Below are positions 1 through 8,515 of a stretch of DNA of 64,000 nucleotides, piece after piece (the first letter of the stretch is position 1; the number at the start of each line of letters is the position of its first letter). Below the pieces are notes generated by a model. That model was not told where the DNA came from, did no database searches, and saw only the letters and a program-made list of their open reading frames with translations. Source of the DNA: Alteromonas_F sp964429915 (GTDB lineage: Bacteria > Pseudomonadota > Gammaproteobacteria > Enterobacterales > Alteromonadaceae). Made by a program: the position numbers and the translations under genes. The DNA lies in contig CAYSDZ010000002.1 in NCBI GenBank assembly GCA_964429915.1, forward strand, positions 123,318 to 187,317. Reading direction: 5' to 3'.

Positions 1-1
1 A

Positions 2-97
2 CAGCACAATATTGCATTGGGAGTGTGTACCTTGGGTTTTATTTGGTATTCGGTTAATCGTGTCAGATTAGTGATTATTAAGCGGTTTTCATCATGA
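2..97 (+). CDS. C-terminal end of an upstream membrane-like protein (partial)
   Basis: An open frame enters from the left edge and ends at a TGA (95-97) that overlaps the ATG of the next gene as ATGA, the usual sign of translational coupling. The visible 31 residues include a hydrophobic stretch (IALGVCTLGFIWY) followed by a basic tail (RVRLVIIKRFSS), as at the cytoplasmic end of a membrane segment. The other two forward frames close at stops within this stretch. The family cannot be named from so little sequence. Confidence 0.4.
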   Translation, partial: QHNIALGVCTLGFIWYSVNRVRLVIIKRFSS

Positions 98-405
98 ACC
101 CAACTGATTTACTTAATACAATGAGCCCCGAGATATATCAAAAGCTCAAACAAGCGGTTGAAACAGGAAAGTGGTTAGACGGCAAACCACTGGACGAAAA
201 TCAAAAAGCGCTTTGCCTACAAGCAGTCATGCTCTATCAGTCTAAGGTAGAGCAACCTAATGAACACATGACAATCGATGCCGATGGGAACGTGGTGCAT
301 AAGAGCAAAAGAGAATTGAAGCAGGAGCTTCAAAACTCAGCCCAGCAGACAGCCCCTCACGCAGACCAACAAACGATAGCAAAATTTAAAGAAAATGATT
401 TTTAG
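94..405 (+). CDS. yeaC: YeaC-like DUF1315 protein
   Basis: A 103-residue soluble protein of unknown function. The N-terminal half (NPTDLLNTMSPEIYQKLKQAVETGKW, interrupted here for reading: MSPEIYQKLKQAVETGKW then DGKPLDENQ) matches the DUF1315/YeaC pattern known from enteric and marine gammaproteobacteria. The C-terminal third is charged and low in complexity. It overlaps the following DUF349 gene by 11 bp and the preceding partial frame by 4 bp, so the three are probably cotranscribed. No catalytic motif is visible. Confidence 0.75.
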   Translation: MNPTDLLNTMSPEIYQKLKQAVETGKWLDGKPLDENQKALCLQAVMLYQSKVEQPNEHMTIDADGNVVHKSKRELKQELQNSAQQTAPHADQQTIAKFKENDF

Positions 406-3202
406 TCGATTTTTAACTCCCGATTACGCAAAACCGAATCCAAAGACCCGCATTAACGCTATTGCTAAACTGAACCCTGGCGATCCCAAAAACAAACAAA
501 TTTTGCATGAACTGGCGTTTAACGATGAAAACGATGACGTAAACTTACGCGCACTAGATAAATTGAATTCTTTTGCACTTTGGCAAAAGACAGCGCAGAC
601 AAGTAAAAATCAACGCATTAAGAAATATGCGATTAAGCGAGTTCATCATGCGGTTTTGAGTGAGAGTGAATTATCAGAAGCTGAGCGTAAACAGTTCATT
701 ATTGAATCTGCAGATGCTGAGCTAGTCAATGCTTTGCTAGAGCAGGGGGGTGGGCTTCTTCAAGATGTAGAGTTTATGCTTACGCTGCTACAAAAAACAT
801 CGAAGCCTGCTGTGGTCGATAGCGTGTTTTTAAAATATGCCAACACGGCATTACGCACACGTCTTATTGAAGAACAAAGCGAGTTGTCAGTATTACAGAA
901 ATGGCAAAAAAAAGTCGACGACGAACACATTAAAAGTGTGTTGAAACGCCGCATTAGTCAGCTAGAGGAGCTAAGCGCAAGGCCCCAAGCACTGTCAGCT
1001 GAACTGCGTTTGCTTCTGTCTAAGCTGTTAGCATTGTCTGAAAGCAATGATTACCTAGCTTTTGACAACGAACGCCAAGTTTTAAATAGACAATACGCAG
1101 ACTTACACCAAGAATTAAATATTCTTAAAGAAAGAGAACAAGTAGAGCTTGAAGAGAAAAAATTATCCATAGATAAAAAGCTAGACTTCCGACAATCTCA
1201 ACTTTTATCTGCTTATGAACAGAGTCGTGAAAAACAAAAGTTAGCGGAATCGGTAGCGGAGTTTGAAAAGCGTATTTCAGCATCGACTAAAGCGGTTGAA
1301 GCGCTTTTTTCAAAGATAGATTCAGCAACGTTAGCAGAGCTTGAGGAAACGCAATGTGTCTTACAATCACTTGCAGAAGAAATTGAAGAGAGTGCTTCAC
1401 GTTTGGGCCGTAGTTTTAGCGAGCCCGCCAATCTTAAACTCAGCAGTTTAAGCCAAAAGTTGACCCGCATTCCGCAATGGCAACAGCAAACACAAGCGAT
1501 AACAAGCACGCTTTCTGAACTGAATAGTAAAAAAGACGATTTACTCACGTCGCCTCAATTCATTAACGTTGCTTTACCTGAAATGGAAAAGCAATTTTTT
1601 AGTGTCTATGACACGTCTTCTCCGATTGCTAAAACTCATCTGCAACAATGGCAAGCCATTAAATCTGACTTACTGTCGGCCCAAAAAGATGACTACGCCG
1701 ATATCAAGCGTCGAGTACAAAAGCTCAGAAAGCCGTTAAATATTGTCTCGCGCTTGATTGAACACGGTAAGTATCGCGCTGCAATAAACCAGTTTCGCGA
1801 AGTGAAAATGTGTTGGGATGGAGAAGAGTCGCAAATCAAAGACGAGCTTGAACACAAATACCAAGATGTATTAGCACAAGTAGAACGTCTTGAGGGTTGG
1901 CAGCGCTATTTGGCTGAACCCAGAAAACCACAGCTTTTGGAAGAAGCCCGAGCCCTTATTGATGACGAAGCTATGTCAATGGTGCAGCGAGCAGATAAGA
2001 TTAAGGTGTTGAGAAGACAATGGCAATCGCTGTCCTTGCCTGCGCAAACTTTGCAAAAAAGTGCAAGCAACAAAGAACCTGAGCAAGAAGCGGAGTTTGA
2101 CCAACTACTCGAATTGGCCTTTGCACCATGCAGAACGTTTTTTGCCAAGCAGGAAGCAGAGCGAAACGCTGCAGTAGCGGCTAGGCAGTCGGTGATCGAT
2201 AAGCTGCAAGTTCTCAATCAAAACGAAAGTATAGAAGCCGTCGATTTGTTTCAATCGTCTACCCCGTTAATAAAACAGTGGTATACCCTTAATTCGGTAC
2301 CTCGAAGCGAATATCAAACGTTAAGAGCCGCGTTTGATGCGGTTAGAACCGATATTCAACAAAAACTCACGCCTTATTTTGAAGCCAATAAGTTGGAAAA
2401 ACAGGCATTGCTCAAGCGTAGTGAGAAGTTGGCTGAGCTAGAAAGTTCAAAAGACGTTACAGAGCAGGCAAAGCAACTTCAACAGCAATGGAAAACCGTG
2501 GGTTTTGCAGGTGAGAAAGCAGACAGAAAGCTATGGAATGCATTTAGAGACAAGAACGATATTGTGTTTGCTAAAGCCAAGCAGGATAAAGCTAACCGCA
2601 AAGCTGAGCTTGAAACTGAAATCAATGAGCTAGAGCAGCAAGTAGAAACCTTGCGTTTACAGTGTTGTGATATGGAAGATGAAGCGTTTGTTAATGCGCT
2701 ATCTCATCTAGAACAAGCAGCGAAATCACTGCCAAAAGCCCCTCAGGAACGGTTAAAAAATAGCTTGAGACAGATCGAGCAGCAACGACAAGATTTTATT
2801 ACTCAGCGCAACAATGAAAAGCTGCAGCAAGAGGTGCGTGCACTCAGCCTTGTTCTGCAAACCTTAGTAGATCAGCCAAACAAAGCTGTTACTGATTTGC
2901 CTGCTTTTTCTCAGTTACCCAAGGCTTGGCAAGGCAGTTTAAACAACCCAAAATCCGCTAAAGAAACCCTTTTACATGGGGTTGTTTTACTAGAGACCTT
3001 ATTGGATTTATCCTCTCCAGAATCAGACAAAGCACTTAAAACCGATATTCAATTACAACGATTAAATGAGAGTTTTAACAGCAATACAGCCACGGACACA
3101 AACAAACAGTTACAGTGGGTTTTATCGGTGTTTGGCAATAATCCAGATGCAATATTACTCACTCGTATTATTGACTGCGTAAAAGCAGCACATTTAACCT
3201 AG
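395..3202 (+). CDS. DUF349-containing large coiled-coil protein
   Basis: A 935-residue, highly charged, mostly helical protein without signal peptide or membrane segment. The first ~100 residues look like HEAT-type helical repeats (INAIAKLNPGDPKNKQILHEL). Residues ~190-330 are strongly heptad-like and rich in Glu/Lys. From ~440 to 800 there are repeated segments with the pattern W..V....R...LW..FR (for example QQWKTVGFAGEKADRKLWNA), typical of DUF349 modules. The family's function is unknown; a cytoplasmic scaffolding role is only inferred from composition. Codon use resembles the neighbouring housekeeping genes. Confidence 0.75.
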   Translation: MIFSRFLTPDYAKPNPKTRINAIAKLNPGDPKNKQILHELAFNDENDDVNLRALDKLNSFALWQKTAQTSKNQRIKKYAIKRVHHAVLSESELSEAERKQFIIESADAELVNALLEQGGGLLQDVEFMLTLLQKTSKPAVVDSVFLKYANTALRTRLIEEQSELSVLQKWQKKVDDEHIKSVLKRRISQLEELSARPQALSAELRLLLSKLLALSESNDYLAFDNERQVLNRQYADLHQELNILKEREQVELEEKKLSIDKKLDFRQSQLLSAYEQSREKQKLAESVAEFEKRISASTKAVEALFSKIDSATLAELEETQCVLQSLAEEIEESASRLGRSFSEPANLKLSSLSQKLTRIPQWQQQTQAITSTLSELNSKKDDLLTSPQFINVALPEMEKQFFSVYDTSSPIAKTHLQQWQAIKSDLLSAQKDDYADIKRRVQKLRKPLNIVSRLIEHGKYRAAINQFREVKMCWDGEESQIKDELEHKYQDVLAQVERLEGWQRYLAEPRKPQLLEEARALIDDEAMSMVQRADKIKVLRRQWQSLSLPAQTLQKSASNKEPEQEAEFDQLLELAFAPCRTFFAKQEAERNAAVAARQSVIDKLQVLNQNESIEAVDLFQSSTPLIKQWYTLNSVPRSEYQTLRAAFDAVRTDIQQKLTPYFEANKLEKQALLKRSEKLAELESSKDVTEQAKQLQQQWKTVGFAGEKADRKLWNAFRDKNDIVFAKAKQDKANRKAELETEINELEQQVETLRLQCCDMEDEAFVNALSHLEQAAKSLPKAPQERLKNSLRQIEQQRQDFITQRNNEKLQQEVRALSLVLQTLVDQPNKAVTDLPAFSQLPKAWQGSLNNPKSAKETLLHGVVLLETLLDLSSPESDKALKTDIQLQRLNESFNSNTATDTNKQLQWVLSVFGNNPDAILLTRIIDCVKAAHLT

Positions 3203-3247
3203 GTATCTCAACTATAGCCTAACTGTATGTTTTAATTGGGTAACAGA

Positions 3248-3463
3248 ATGAAAAATCAGATTGAGTACGGCTTTAAAACTGAGCCAGATGCTTATCGCTT
3301 TTTAAATACGGTGGCAAATTGGGACTTACCCGACTTGTCTGCGAAATTTGGCCAGTCATCGTTTCATGTACGAATCGATTATGAAGTAAAACAAAATGGT
3401 TTTGACGATACCTTATCAAAGCTAGACGATTTAGCAGAAAGAGAAAATGGGGCAGAAGTATAA
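3248..3463 (+). CDS. Small conserved-looking hypothetical protein
   Basis: A 71-residue acidic protein starting MKNQIEYGF; a TTG 12 bp upstream (3236) is in frame but ATG at 3248 is the simpler start. The sequence alternates predicted strand and helix (QSSFHVRIDYEV is amphipathic) and resembles a small alpha/beta fold. I do not recognise the family. It lies 45 bp after the DUF349 gene in the same direction and converges on ansA with a 9-bp gap. Confidence 0.6.
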   Translation: MKNQIEYGFKTEPDAYRFLNTVANWDLPDLSAKFGQSSFHVRIDYEVKQNGFDDTLSKLDDLAERENGAEV

Positions 3464-3472
3464 GTATAATTA

Positions 3473-4492
3473 TTAAAGCGAGAGCTCACCTCGTAAGTTT
3501 TTTAGCAAAAGGCTTTTTCGCTGTTCAAAACTAAGCGACTGACTCAATAAGTAATGCAATTTTGCAAGGGTGGCTTCAGGAGTCATATCAGCACCGGAAA
3601 TTAAACCTGCTTGTTGCAACGCGTTACCCGTTGCATATCCCTCCATATTGACTTTTCCTTTGTAACATTGCGTGCAGTTAACAACCAAAATCTCTTGCTC
3701 TAATGCCAATTTGAATTGTGCCATTAATTCTGGAGATTGCGGTGCATTTCCTACCCCATAACTCAGTAAAATAAGTGCTTTTACTGGCTGTTGAAGAGTA
3801 TTTTTTACCACTTCCGGGGCAATGCCGGGATATAGAATAACCACGCCAATAGCATGCTCAGTAACAGGAGTAACCGATAGCGTATCTTGTCCTGAATTAG
3901 CAAGTTGACCCGCAACCACCTTAATATCGATACCCACCTCTAACAATACAGGATAATTCGGCGAAGCAAACGCGTTAAAACCATTGGCATCGATTTTACG
4001 GCATCTGTTGCCTCTGAACAGCCTGTTATTAAAGTACAGGCTTACTTCGTGAATAGGGTAGTTGGCTGCAATATAAAGCGCATTCAATAAATTTTCCTGA
4101 CCGTCGGATCGCAGTTGAGCGAGAGGAATTTGTGAGCCCGTGATAATCACTGGCTTAGATAAATTTTCAAACATAAAGCTCAAAATCGAGGCTGTATAAG
4201 CCATGGTGTCGGTGCCGTGTAAGACAATAAAGCCATCATACAAGGCATAATTTGTTTGAATATCGTTGGCGATATTTTGCCAGTCTTTTGGTGTCATGTT
4301 TGACGAATCCATAAGACAGTCATATTCGTGCAAAGTATATTTTGGCATTTCTTCGCGATGAAATTCAGGCATGCCTTGTAAGGTAAGTTCAAGAAAGCCT
4401 GCTGCGGGAATATAGCCATTTGGCGAAGGCTGCATACCAATGGTCCCACCTGTATATGCAATATAAATATGTTTTCGTTTTGAAGATGACAA
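3473..4492 (-). CDS. ansA: Type I (cytoplasmic) L-asparaginase
   Basis: Hydrolyses L-asparagine to aspartate and ammonia in the cytoplasm. The 339-residue protein has the two catalytic threonine motifs of the family: YTGGTIGM near residue 14 and LHGTDTMAYTAS near residue 94, and SQIPL/RSDGQ after them. There is no signal peptide, and length and sequence follow enteric AnsA rather than periplasmic AnsB. The start is a TTG at 4490-4492; no ATG occurs before the first catalytic motif. It is divergent from the sensor kinase gene and converges on the small unknown gene. Confidence 0.93.
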   Translation of the reverse strand: MSSSKRKHIYIAYTGGTIGMQPSPNGYIPAAGFLELTLQGMPEFHREEMPKYTLHEYDCLMDSSNMTPKDWQNIANDIQTNYALYDGFIVLHGTDTMAYTASILSFMFENLSKPVIITGSQIPLAQLRSDGQENLLNALYIAANYPIHEVSLYFNNRLFRGNRCRKIDANGFNAFASPNYPVLLEVGIDIKVVAGQLANSGQDTLSVTPVTEHAIGVVILYPGIAPEVVKNTLQQPVKALILLSYGVGNAPQSPELMAQFKLALEQEILVVNCTQCYKGKVNMEGYATGNALQQAGLISGADMTPEATLAKLHYLLSQSLSFEQRKSLLLKNLRGELSL

Positions 4493-4593
4493 TGAGTAAA
4501 TACTTTTCTCTATATTGGAGAAGATAGTATAAATCGCTTAACCTGACTTTGCATTCACAGTATTGCCGTCTACATTTAAAAATAGACGATAAA

Positions 4594-5736
4594 ATGCAGT
4601 ACAGTATAAACACCATGGCAAGTAACAATTTTCTCGAAGCGGTTATGGATACCGTATTAGATGGCCTCATTATTATTAACCAGAGCGGCATCATCCAACG
4701 CTTCAATGCCTCAGCGTGTAAGATTTTCGGTTACACAGAAAACGAAGTGTTAGGCAAGAATGTGAAAATCCTTATGCCAGAACCCTATCAGTCTTCTCAC
4801 GATGGCTATTTACACAATTATCACACTACAGGGGATAAAAAAATCATAGGCATAGGCCGAGAAATTTTAGCGCAAAGAAAAGATGGAAGTATTTTTCCCA
4901 TGGAATTAGGTGTTAACGACATGGAAATGAACAACGAAAAACTCTTTGTCGGAACAATCCGAGATATCAGTGAGCGCAAACAGACAGAAAAAGAAATTCA
5001 TCAAACGCTTCAGAAATTAAAAATCAGTAATCAAGAACTCGATCAATTTGCTTATATCGCGTCTCATGATTTAAAAGAGCCTTTGCGTGGCTTGGCAAAT
5101 AATGCATTATTTTTAAAAGAAGATTATGAAGAGCAACTTGACGAAGACGGACTGAAACGTATTAGTCGAATTCGGTTTTTATGTAGCCGTATGGAAATGT
5201 TGGTCGATAACTTACTGTATTACTCACGATTGGGACGGCATGAGTTGGCATTAGTCGAGACAGATTTAAATACAACGCTTGAGAAAGTCATCGAACTGAG
5301 TTTTAACAAAGACACCGGCGCACAAGCCGAATTCATTATTCCTGAACCCTTACCGAAACAATTCTGTGACCATCAAAAGGTCGCAGAATTGTTTCGTAAT
5401 CTCATTTCCAACGGTATTAAATACAATGACAAGCCGCATAAAACAATTGAAATAGGCATTACCCAAAAACACAACCCGATGAATCAAGTGAAAGAAAACA
5501 GAGTCTTTTATGTGAAAGACAATGGTATAGGCATCGACGAACAGTTTTTTTCCGATATCTTTCGAATTTTTAAGCGCCTAAATTCAGAAAACGATGCAGT
5601 AAGAGGGTCTGGAGTCGGGCTAACATTTGTTAAAAAAATAGTAGAGCGTCATGAAGGCACAATTTGGTTAGAGTCAGAACCAGATAATGGCAGCTGTTTT
5701 TACTTTACTCTGAATTTGGAGCCCGAAAATGAATAA
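4594..5736 (+). CDS. FixL-like PAS sensor histidine kinase (possible haem/oxygen sensor)
   Basis: A soluble kinase of about 380 residues from ATG 4594 (in-frame TTG 4549 and ATG 4615 are alternatives). One PAS domain (residues ~10-128) is followed by a short coiled coil, a HisKA domain with phosphoacceptor in ASHDLKEPLRG (His158) and an HATPase domain (N box LISNGIKYND, G1 DNGIGI, G2 GSGVGL). The PAS part closely follows the FixL pattern: LMPEPY, then SHDGY with His69 where FixL has its proximal haem ligand, then IIGIGRE with Arg89 at the FixL distal arginine position, then RKDGSIFPMEL. This is known biology for FixL; haem binding here is inferred. The kinase core is of the type common in bacteriophytochromes. 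It overlaps the next receiver gene by 8 bp. Confidence 0.85.
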   Translation: MQYSINTMASNNFLEAVMDTVLDGLIIINQSGIIQRFNASACKIFGYTENEVLGKNVKILMPEPYQSSHDGYLHNYHTTGDKKIIGIGREILAQRKDGSIFPMELGVNDMEMNNEKLFVGTIRDISERKQTEKEIHQTLQKLKISNQELDQFAYIASHDLKEPLRGLANNALFLKEDYEEQLDEDGLKRISRIRFLCSRMEMLVDNLLYYSRLGRHELALVETDLNTTLEKVIELSFNKDTGAQAEFIIPEPLPKQFCDHQKVAELFRNLISNGIKYNDKPHKTIEIGITQKHNPMNQVKENRVFYVKDNGIGIDEQFFSDIFRIFKRLNSENDAVRGSGVGLTFVKKIVERHEGTIWLESEPDNGSCFYFTLNLEPENE

Positions 5737-6184
5737 CAATGGTTTGATTTTATTGGTTGAAGATAACCCTGACGACTATGAGGCAACCGTGAGGAGCTTG
5801 AAAAAGAATCACCTCACTAACCCTATCCAGTGGTGTCATGGAGGGCAAGAAGCCTATGATTACTTAACCAAAACGAACGCTTATGCTAACGACCCTGAGG
5901 TAAAAACACCTATTTTGATGTTATTGGATTTAAATATGCCGGGAATGGATGGACGCCAATTGCTACGTAAGATAAAGCAGATAGAGCATTTGCGTAGAAT
6001 ACCTACCATTATTTTAACAACGTCAAACGATCCTATGGACGTTGATGAATGTTACTCGTTGGGTGCAAGCACCTATATTCAAAAACCTGTTGGGTTTGAA
6101 GGCTTAACAGAATCGCTAAAAACAATGAAAGATTATTGGTTTGGTATTGCTCTCTTACCTGCTCATGAGGACGAGCATGACTAA
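5729..6184 (+). CDS. Rcp1-like single-domain response regulator
   Basis: A 151-residue receiver domain with no output domain. The acidic pocket is VEDNPDD, the phosphoacceptor Asp67 is in LLDLNMPGMDG, the conserved Thr/Ser is in ILTTSNDPMD and the Lys in YIQKPVGF. The insert TKTNAYANDPEVKTP between helix 2 and strand 3 and the LTTS signature are typical of Rcp1-type regulators that partner phytochrome-like kinases. Its start codon lies inside the preceding kinase gene and its end overlaps the next kinase gene by 8 bp, so the three are translationally coupled. It probably shuttles phosphate between the two kinases or to another target. Confidence 0.9.
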   Translation: MNNNGLILLVEDNPDDYEATVRSLKKNHLTNPIQWCHGGQEAYDYLTKTNAYANDPEVKTPILMLLDLNMPGMDGRQLLRKIKQIEHLRRIPTIILTTSNDPMDVDECYSLGASTYIQKPVGFEGLTESLKTMKDYWFGIALLPAHEDEHD

Positions 6185-8069
6185 GCCGGTTAAAACCATC
6201 GTCGTCATAGACGATTGTGTGGATGATCTCGAGGTCTGTGTTCGCATTTTGTCACAATCGCAGCGATATGATTACACTATTATTGCTGACACCAACCCTT
6301 TGTCAGCTGTTGCTCGATTAAAAGGTGTTGACTGTGCGATCATCGACTACCAATTCCCCAGCATGACAGGCTTGGCACTTTTAAAAAAAATTAAAATGCT
6401 GTACCCCTCTCTGCCCGTCATCGTATTAACTGGCCAAGTGAAAGAAGAAATAGCCGTTGAGTTATTAAAATCAGGCGCCGCAGATTACATAAACAAGGCA
6501 GATTTATTAAGCATTCAGTTCGACAATGCCGTGGCTAATGCGATAGATAGTATGAACACATCTAGCGTAGTAGGGAGTACGCTGCTAAACACTGCAATAA
6601 ACGTATTGGTGATTGATGATAACGTAGATGATTTAGAGCTCTGCGAACGATTATTAAAGAAATTTGGGTCTAGATTCAACGTAAGCTCCAATACTCACAC
6701 AGACAATTTATGCGAACAGATAAGGCATAACGATGTCGATTGTGTTGTGCTTGATTATTCCATGCCGGGTCGTTCCGGTTTAGAGGTGTTGAAGGAAGTT
6801 ATGGATCAGCTACCTTATGTGGCTGTGGTAATGATGACAGGTCAAGGTAACGAAAAAGTTGCAGTAGATGCAATTAAGAATGGCGCTGAGAATTACCTGA
6901 TAAAGGGGCAATTTTCATCTGATTTGTTGCATTCTAGCATCGTTCAAGCCGTGGATAAGAAACGACTTGAAAAGCATTTACTTAAGAAAGAGGCAGACTT
7001 ACAAGAGAGCAGAATGCGTCTTCAAGATAGCCATAATTTTTTGCAGCTTATTTTGCGAAACATGAAGAGTTGTATTTTTGTGAAAGACAGTCAATACCGC
7101 ATCGTAGAAGCTAACGAGGCATTTTTAGAATTATATCCAGAACAAAGTCGAGGTAACGTTATAGGCACCACGACCTTAGAGGACTACGACGAAAAAGAAG
7201 CCGAGGCTTTTTTGGCTATGGACAAACTTGCCTTTGAGCAAGGTCAAAGTCAAACACTGGAATGCGTGTTATTCCCTGACGGTAAAAGACGTACACTGTT
7301 TACCACAAAAACAAAATTTGCTAACTCGTACAATGAAACCTTTATACTCTGTGTTGCCACAGACGTTACCGAACGAGAAAACTTAATTTCCCAGTTGCAA
7401 AAATCGAACGCAGACCTAGAAGATTTTGCCTATGTTGCCTCGCACGATTTAAAATCACCGCTAAACGCAATTTGTAAACTCATCAATTGGATAGATGAAG
7501 ACTATTCAGAGCAATTGCCTGAACAAGTGAAGGAATATTTTTCGTTGATTGAAGGTCGAGCAGGAAGGATGTCTCGCTTGCTTGAAGACTTGTTGCAATA
7601 TTCCAGAGTTCAAAAAGATATTGCTAACACCGATTTGGTGAACGTCAAAGACGTTGAAGAAGAGCTACGCGCATTGGTTGACGATAGTAAAACTCTACGC
7701 ATTCATATAAAAGGAGATAACGTAAGGTTACCGAAAATCGCTTTAAAGATTGTGCTCATAAACCTAATCAACAATGCAATAAAGCACCATGATAAAAATC
7801 ATGTGGTCGTAGATATTACTGTGAAAAAATCAGAGCGAGATTATTTTATTTCTATTGCTGACGATGGGCCTGGTATTCTTCCGCAATACAAAGAAAAAAT
7901 TTTTGAGATGTTCCAAACTTTAAAGCCTCGTGACCAAGTAGAAGGCAGTGGAATGGGGTTGGCGATGGTAAAAAAAGTGCTGAATTATTATCAAGGAGAC
8001 ATTGTTCTCGAACCAAGTTCAGACCGCGGTGCAACGTTCTCTATAACATGGCCCTTAATAGCGGGCTAA
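6177..8069 (+). CDS. REC-REC-PAS histidine kinase
   Basis: A soluble 630-residue protein. Start ATG 6177 is preceded by GAGG at 6167-6170; an in-frame upstream start would leave the receiver badly extended. Order: REC1 (residues ~7-125, phosphoacceptor Asp57 in IIDYQFPSMTG), REC2 (~140-260, Asp193 in VLDYSMPGRSG), a helical linker, PAS (~285-400, NMKSCIFVKDSQYRIVEANEAF), HisKA (His423 in ASHDLKSPLN) and HATPase (NNAIKHHD, DDGPGIL, GSGMGL). Two receivers placed before the kinase suggest it is switched by phosphorylation from another kinase, likely the product of 4594-5736. A 13-bp gap separates it from the next gene. Confidence 0.88.
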   Translation: MTKPVKTIVVIDDCVDDLEVCVRILSQSQRYDYTIIADTNPLSAVARLKGVDCAIIDYQFPSMTGLALLKKIKMLYPSLPVIVLTGQVKEEIAVELLKSGAADYINKADLLSIQFDNAVANAIDSMNTSSVVGSTLLNTAINVLVIDDNVDDLELCERLLKKFGSRFNVSSNTHTDNLCEQIRHNDVDCVVLDYSMPGRSGLEVLKEVMDQLPYVAVVMMTGQGNEKVAVDAIKNGAENYLIKGQFSSDLLHSSIVQAVDKKRLEKHLLKKEADLQESRMRLQDSHNFLQLILRNMKSCIFVKDSQYRIVEANEAFLELYPEQSRGNVIGTTTLEDYDEKEAEAFLAMDKLAFEQGQSQTLECVLFPDGKRRTLFTTKTKFANSYNETFILCVATDVTERENLISQLQKSNADLEDFAYVASHDLKSPLNAICKLINWIDEDYSEQLPEQVKEYFSLIEGRAGRMSRLLEDLLQYSRVQKDIANTDLVNVKDVEEELRALVDDSKTLRIHIKGDNVRLPKIALKIVLINLINNAIKHHDKNHVVVDITVKKSERDYFISIADDGPGILPQYKEKIFEMFQTLKPRDQVEGSGMGLAMVKKVLNYYQGDIVLEPSSDRGATFSITWPLIAG

Positions 8070-8082
8070 GGAAACAAATAAA

Positions 8083-8514
8083 ATGAAAAAAGAGGCATTA
8101 TCGTTGTTGGTAGTAGAAGATGACGATATCGATTTTCTCACAACAGTGCGAAGTTTAGAGAAGCAGCGTATTTCCAACCAGGTAGTGCGAGCAAAAGACG
8201 GCATTGAAGCACTGGCTAAGTTGAAAGAGCATAGTGTTCCCTATCCATTTATTATTTTGCTCGACTTAAGAATGCCACGGATGAGTGGTATCGAATTTCT
8301 TACAGAGTTGAGACACAACCCAGACTATCAAAAATACAGAGAGACAGTCGTGTTTGTGCTGACTACGTCTAACGATGAGACCGATGTGTTGAGCAGCTAC
8401 GAACAAATGATTGCTGGCTATTTCCTCAAAGAGCATACTGGGGTAGGTTTTTTAGACGTTATCAAAGTCATTGACGGCTATTGGAAAATAGTGCAATTAC
8501 CGGTTAAGGCCTAA
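8083..8514 (+). CDS. Second Rcp1-like single-domain response regulator
   Basis: A 143-residue stand-alone receiver. Acidic residues are in VVEDDDIDF, the phosphoacceptor Asp61 in LLDLRMPRMSG, the switch Thr in VLTTSNDETD and the Lys in YFLKEHTG. It is a divergent paralogue of the receiver at 5729-6184, sharing the LTTSND signature and the aromatic tail (DGYWKI against KDYWFGI). It ends one base before the REC-GGDEF-EAL gene, so it is part of the same transcript and probably a diffusible intermediate in the relay. Confidence 0.88.
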   Translation: MKKEALSLLVVEDDDIDFLTTVRSLEKQRISNQVVRAKDGIEALAKLKEHSVPYPFIILLDLRMPRMSGIEFLTELRHNPDYQKYRETVVFVLTTSNDETDVLSSYEQMIAGYFLKEHTGVGFLDVIKVIDGYWKIVQLPVKA

Positions 8515-8515
8515 C

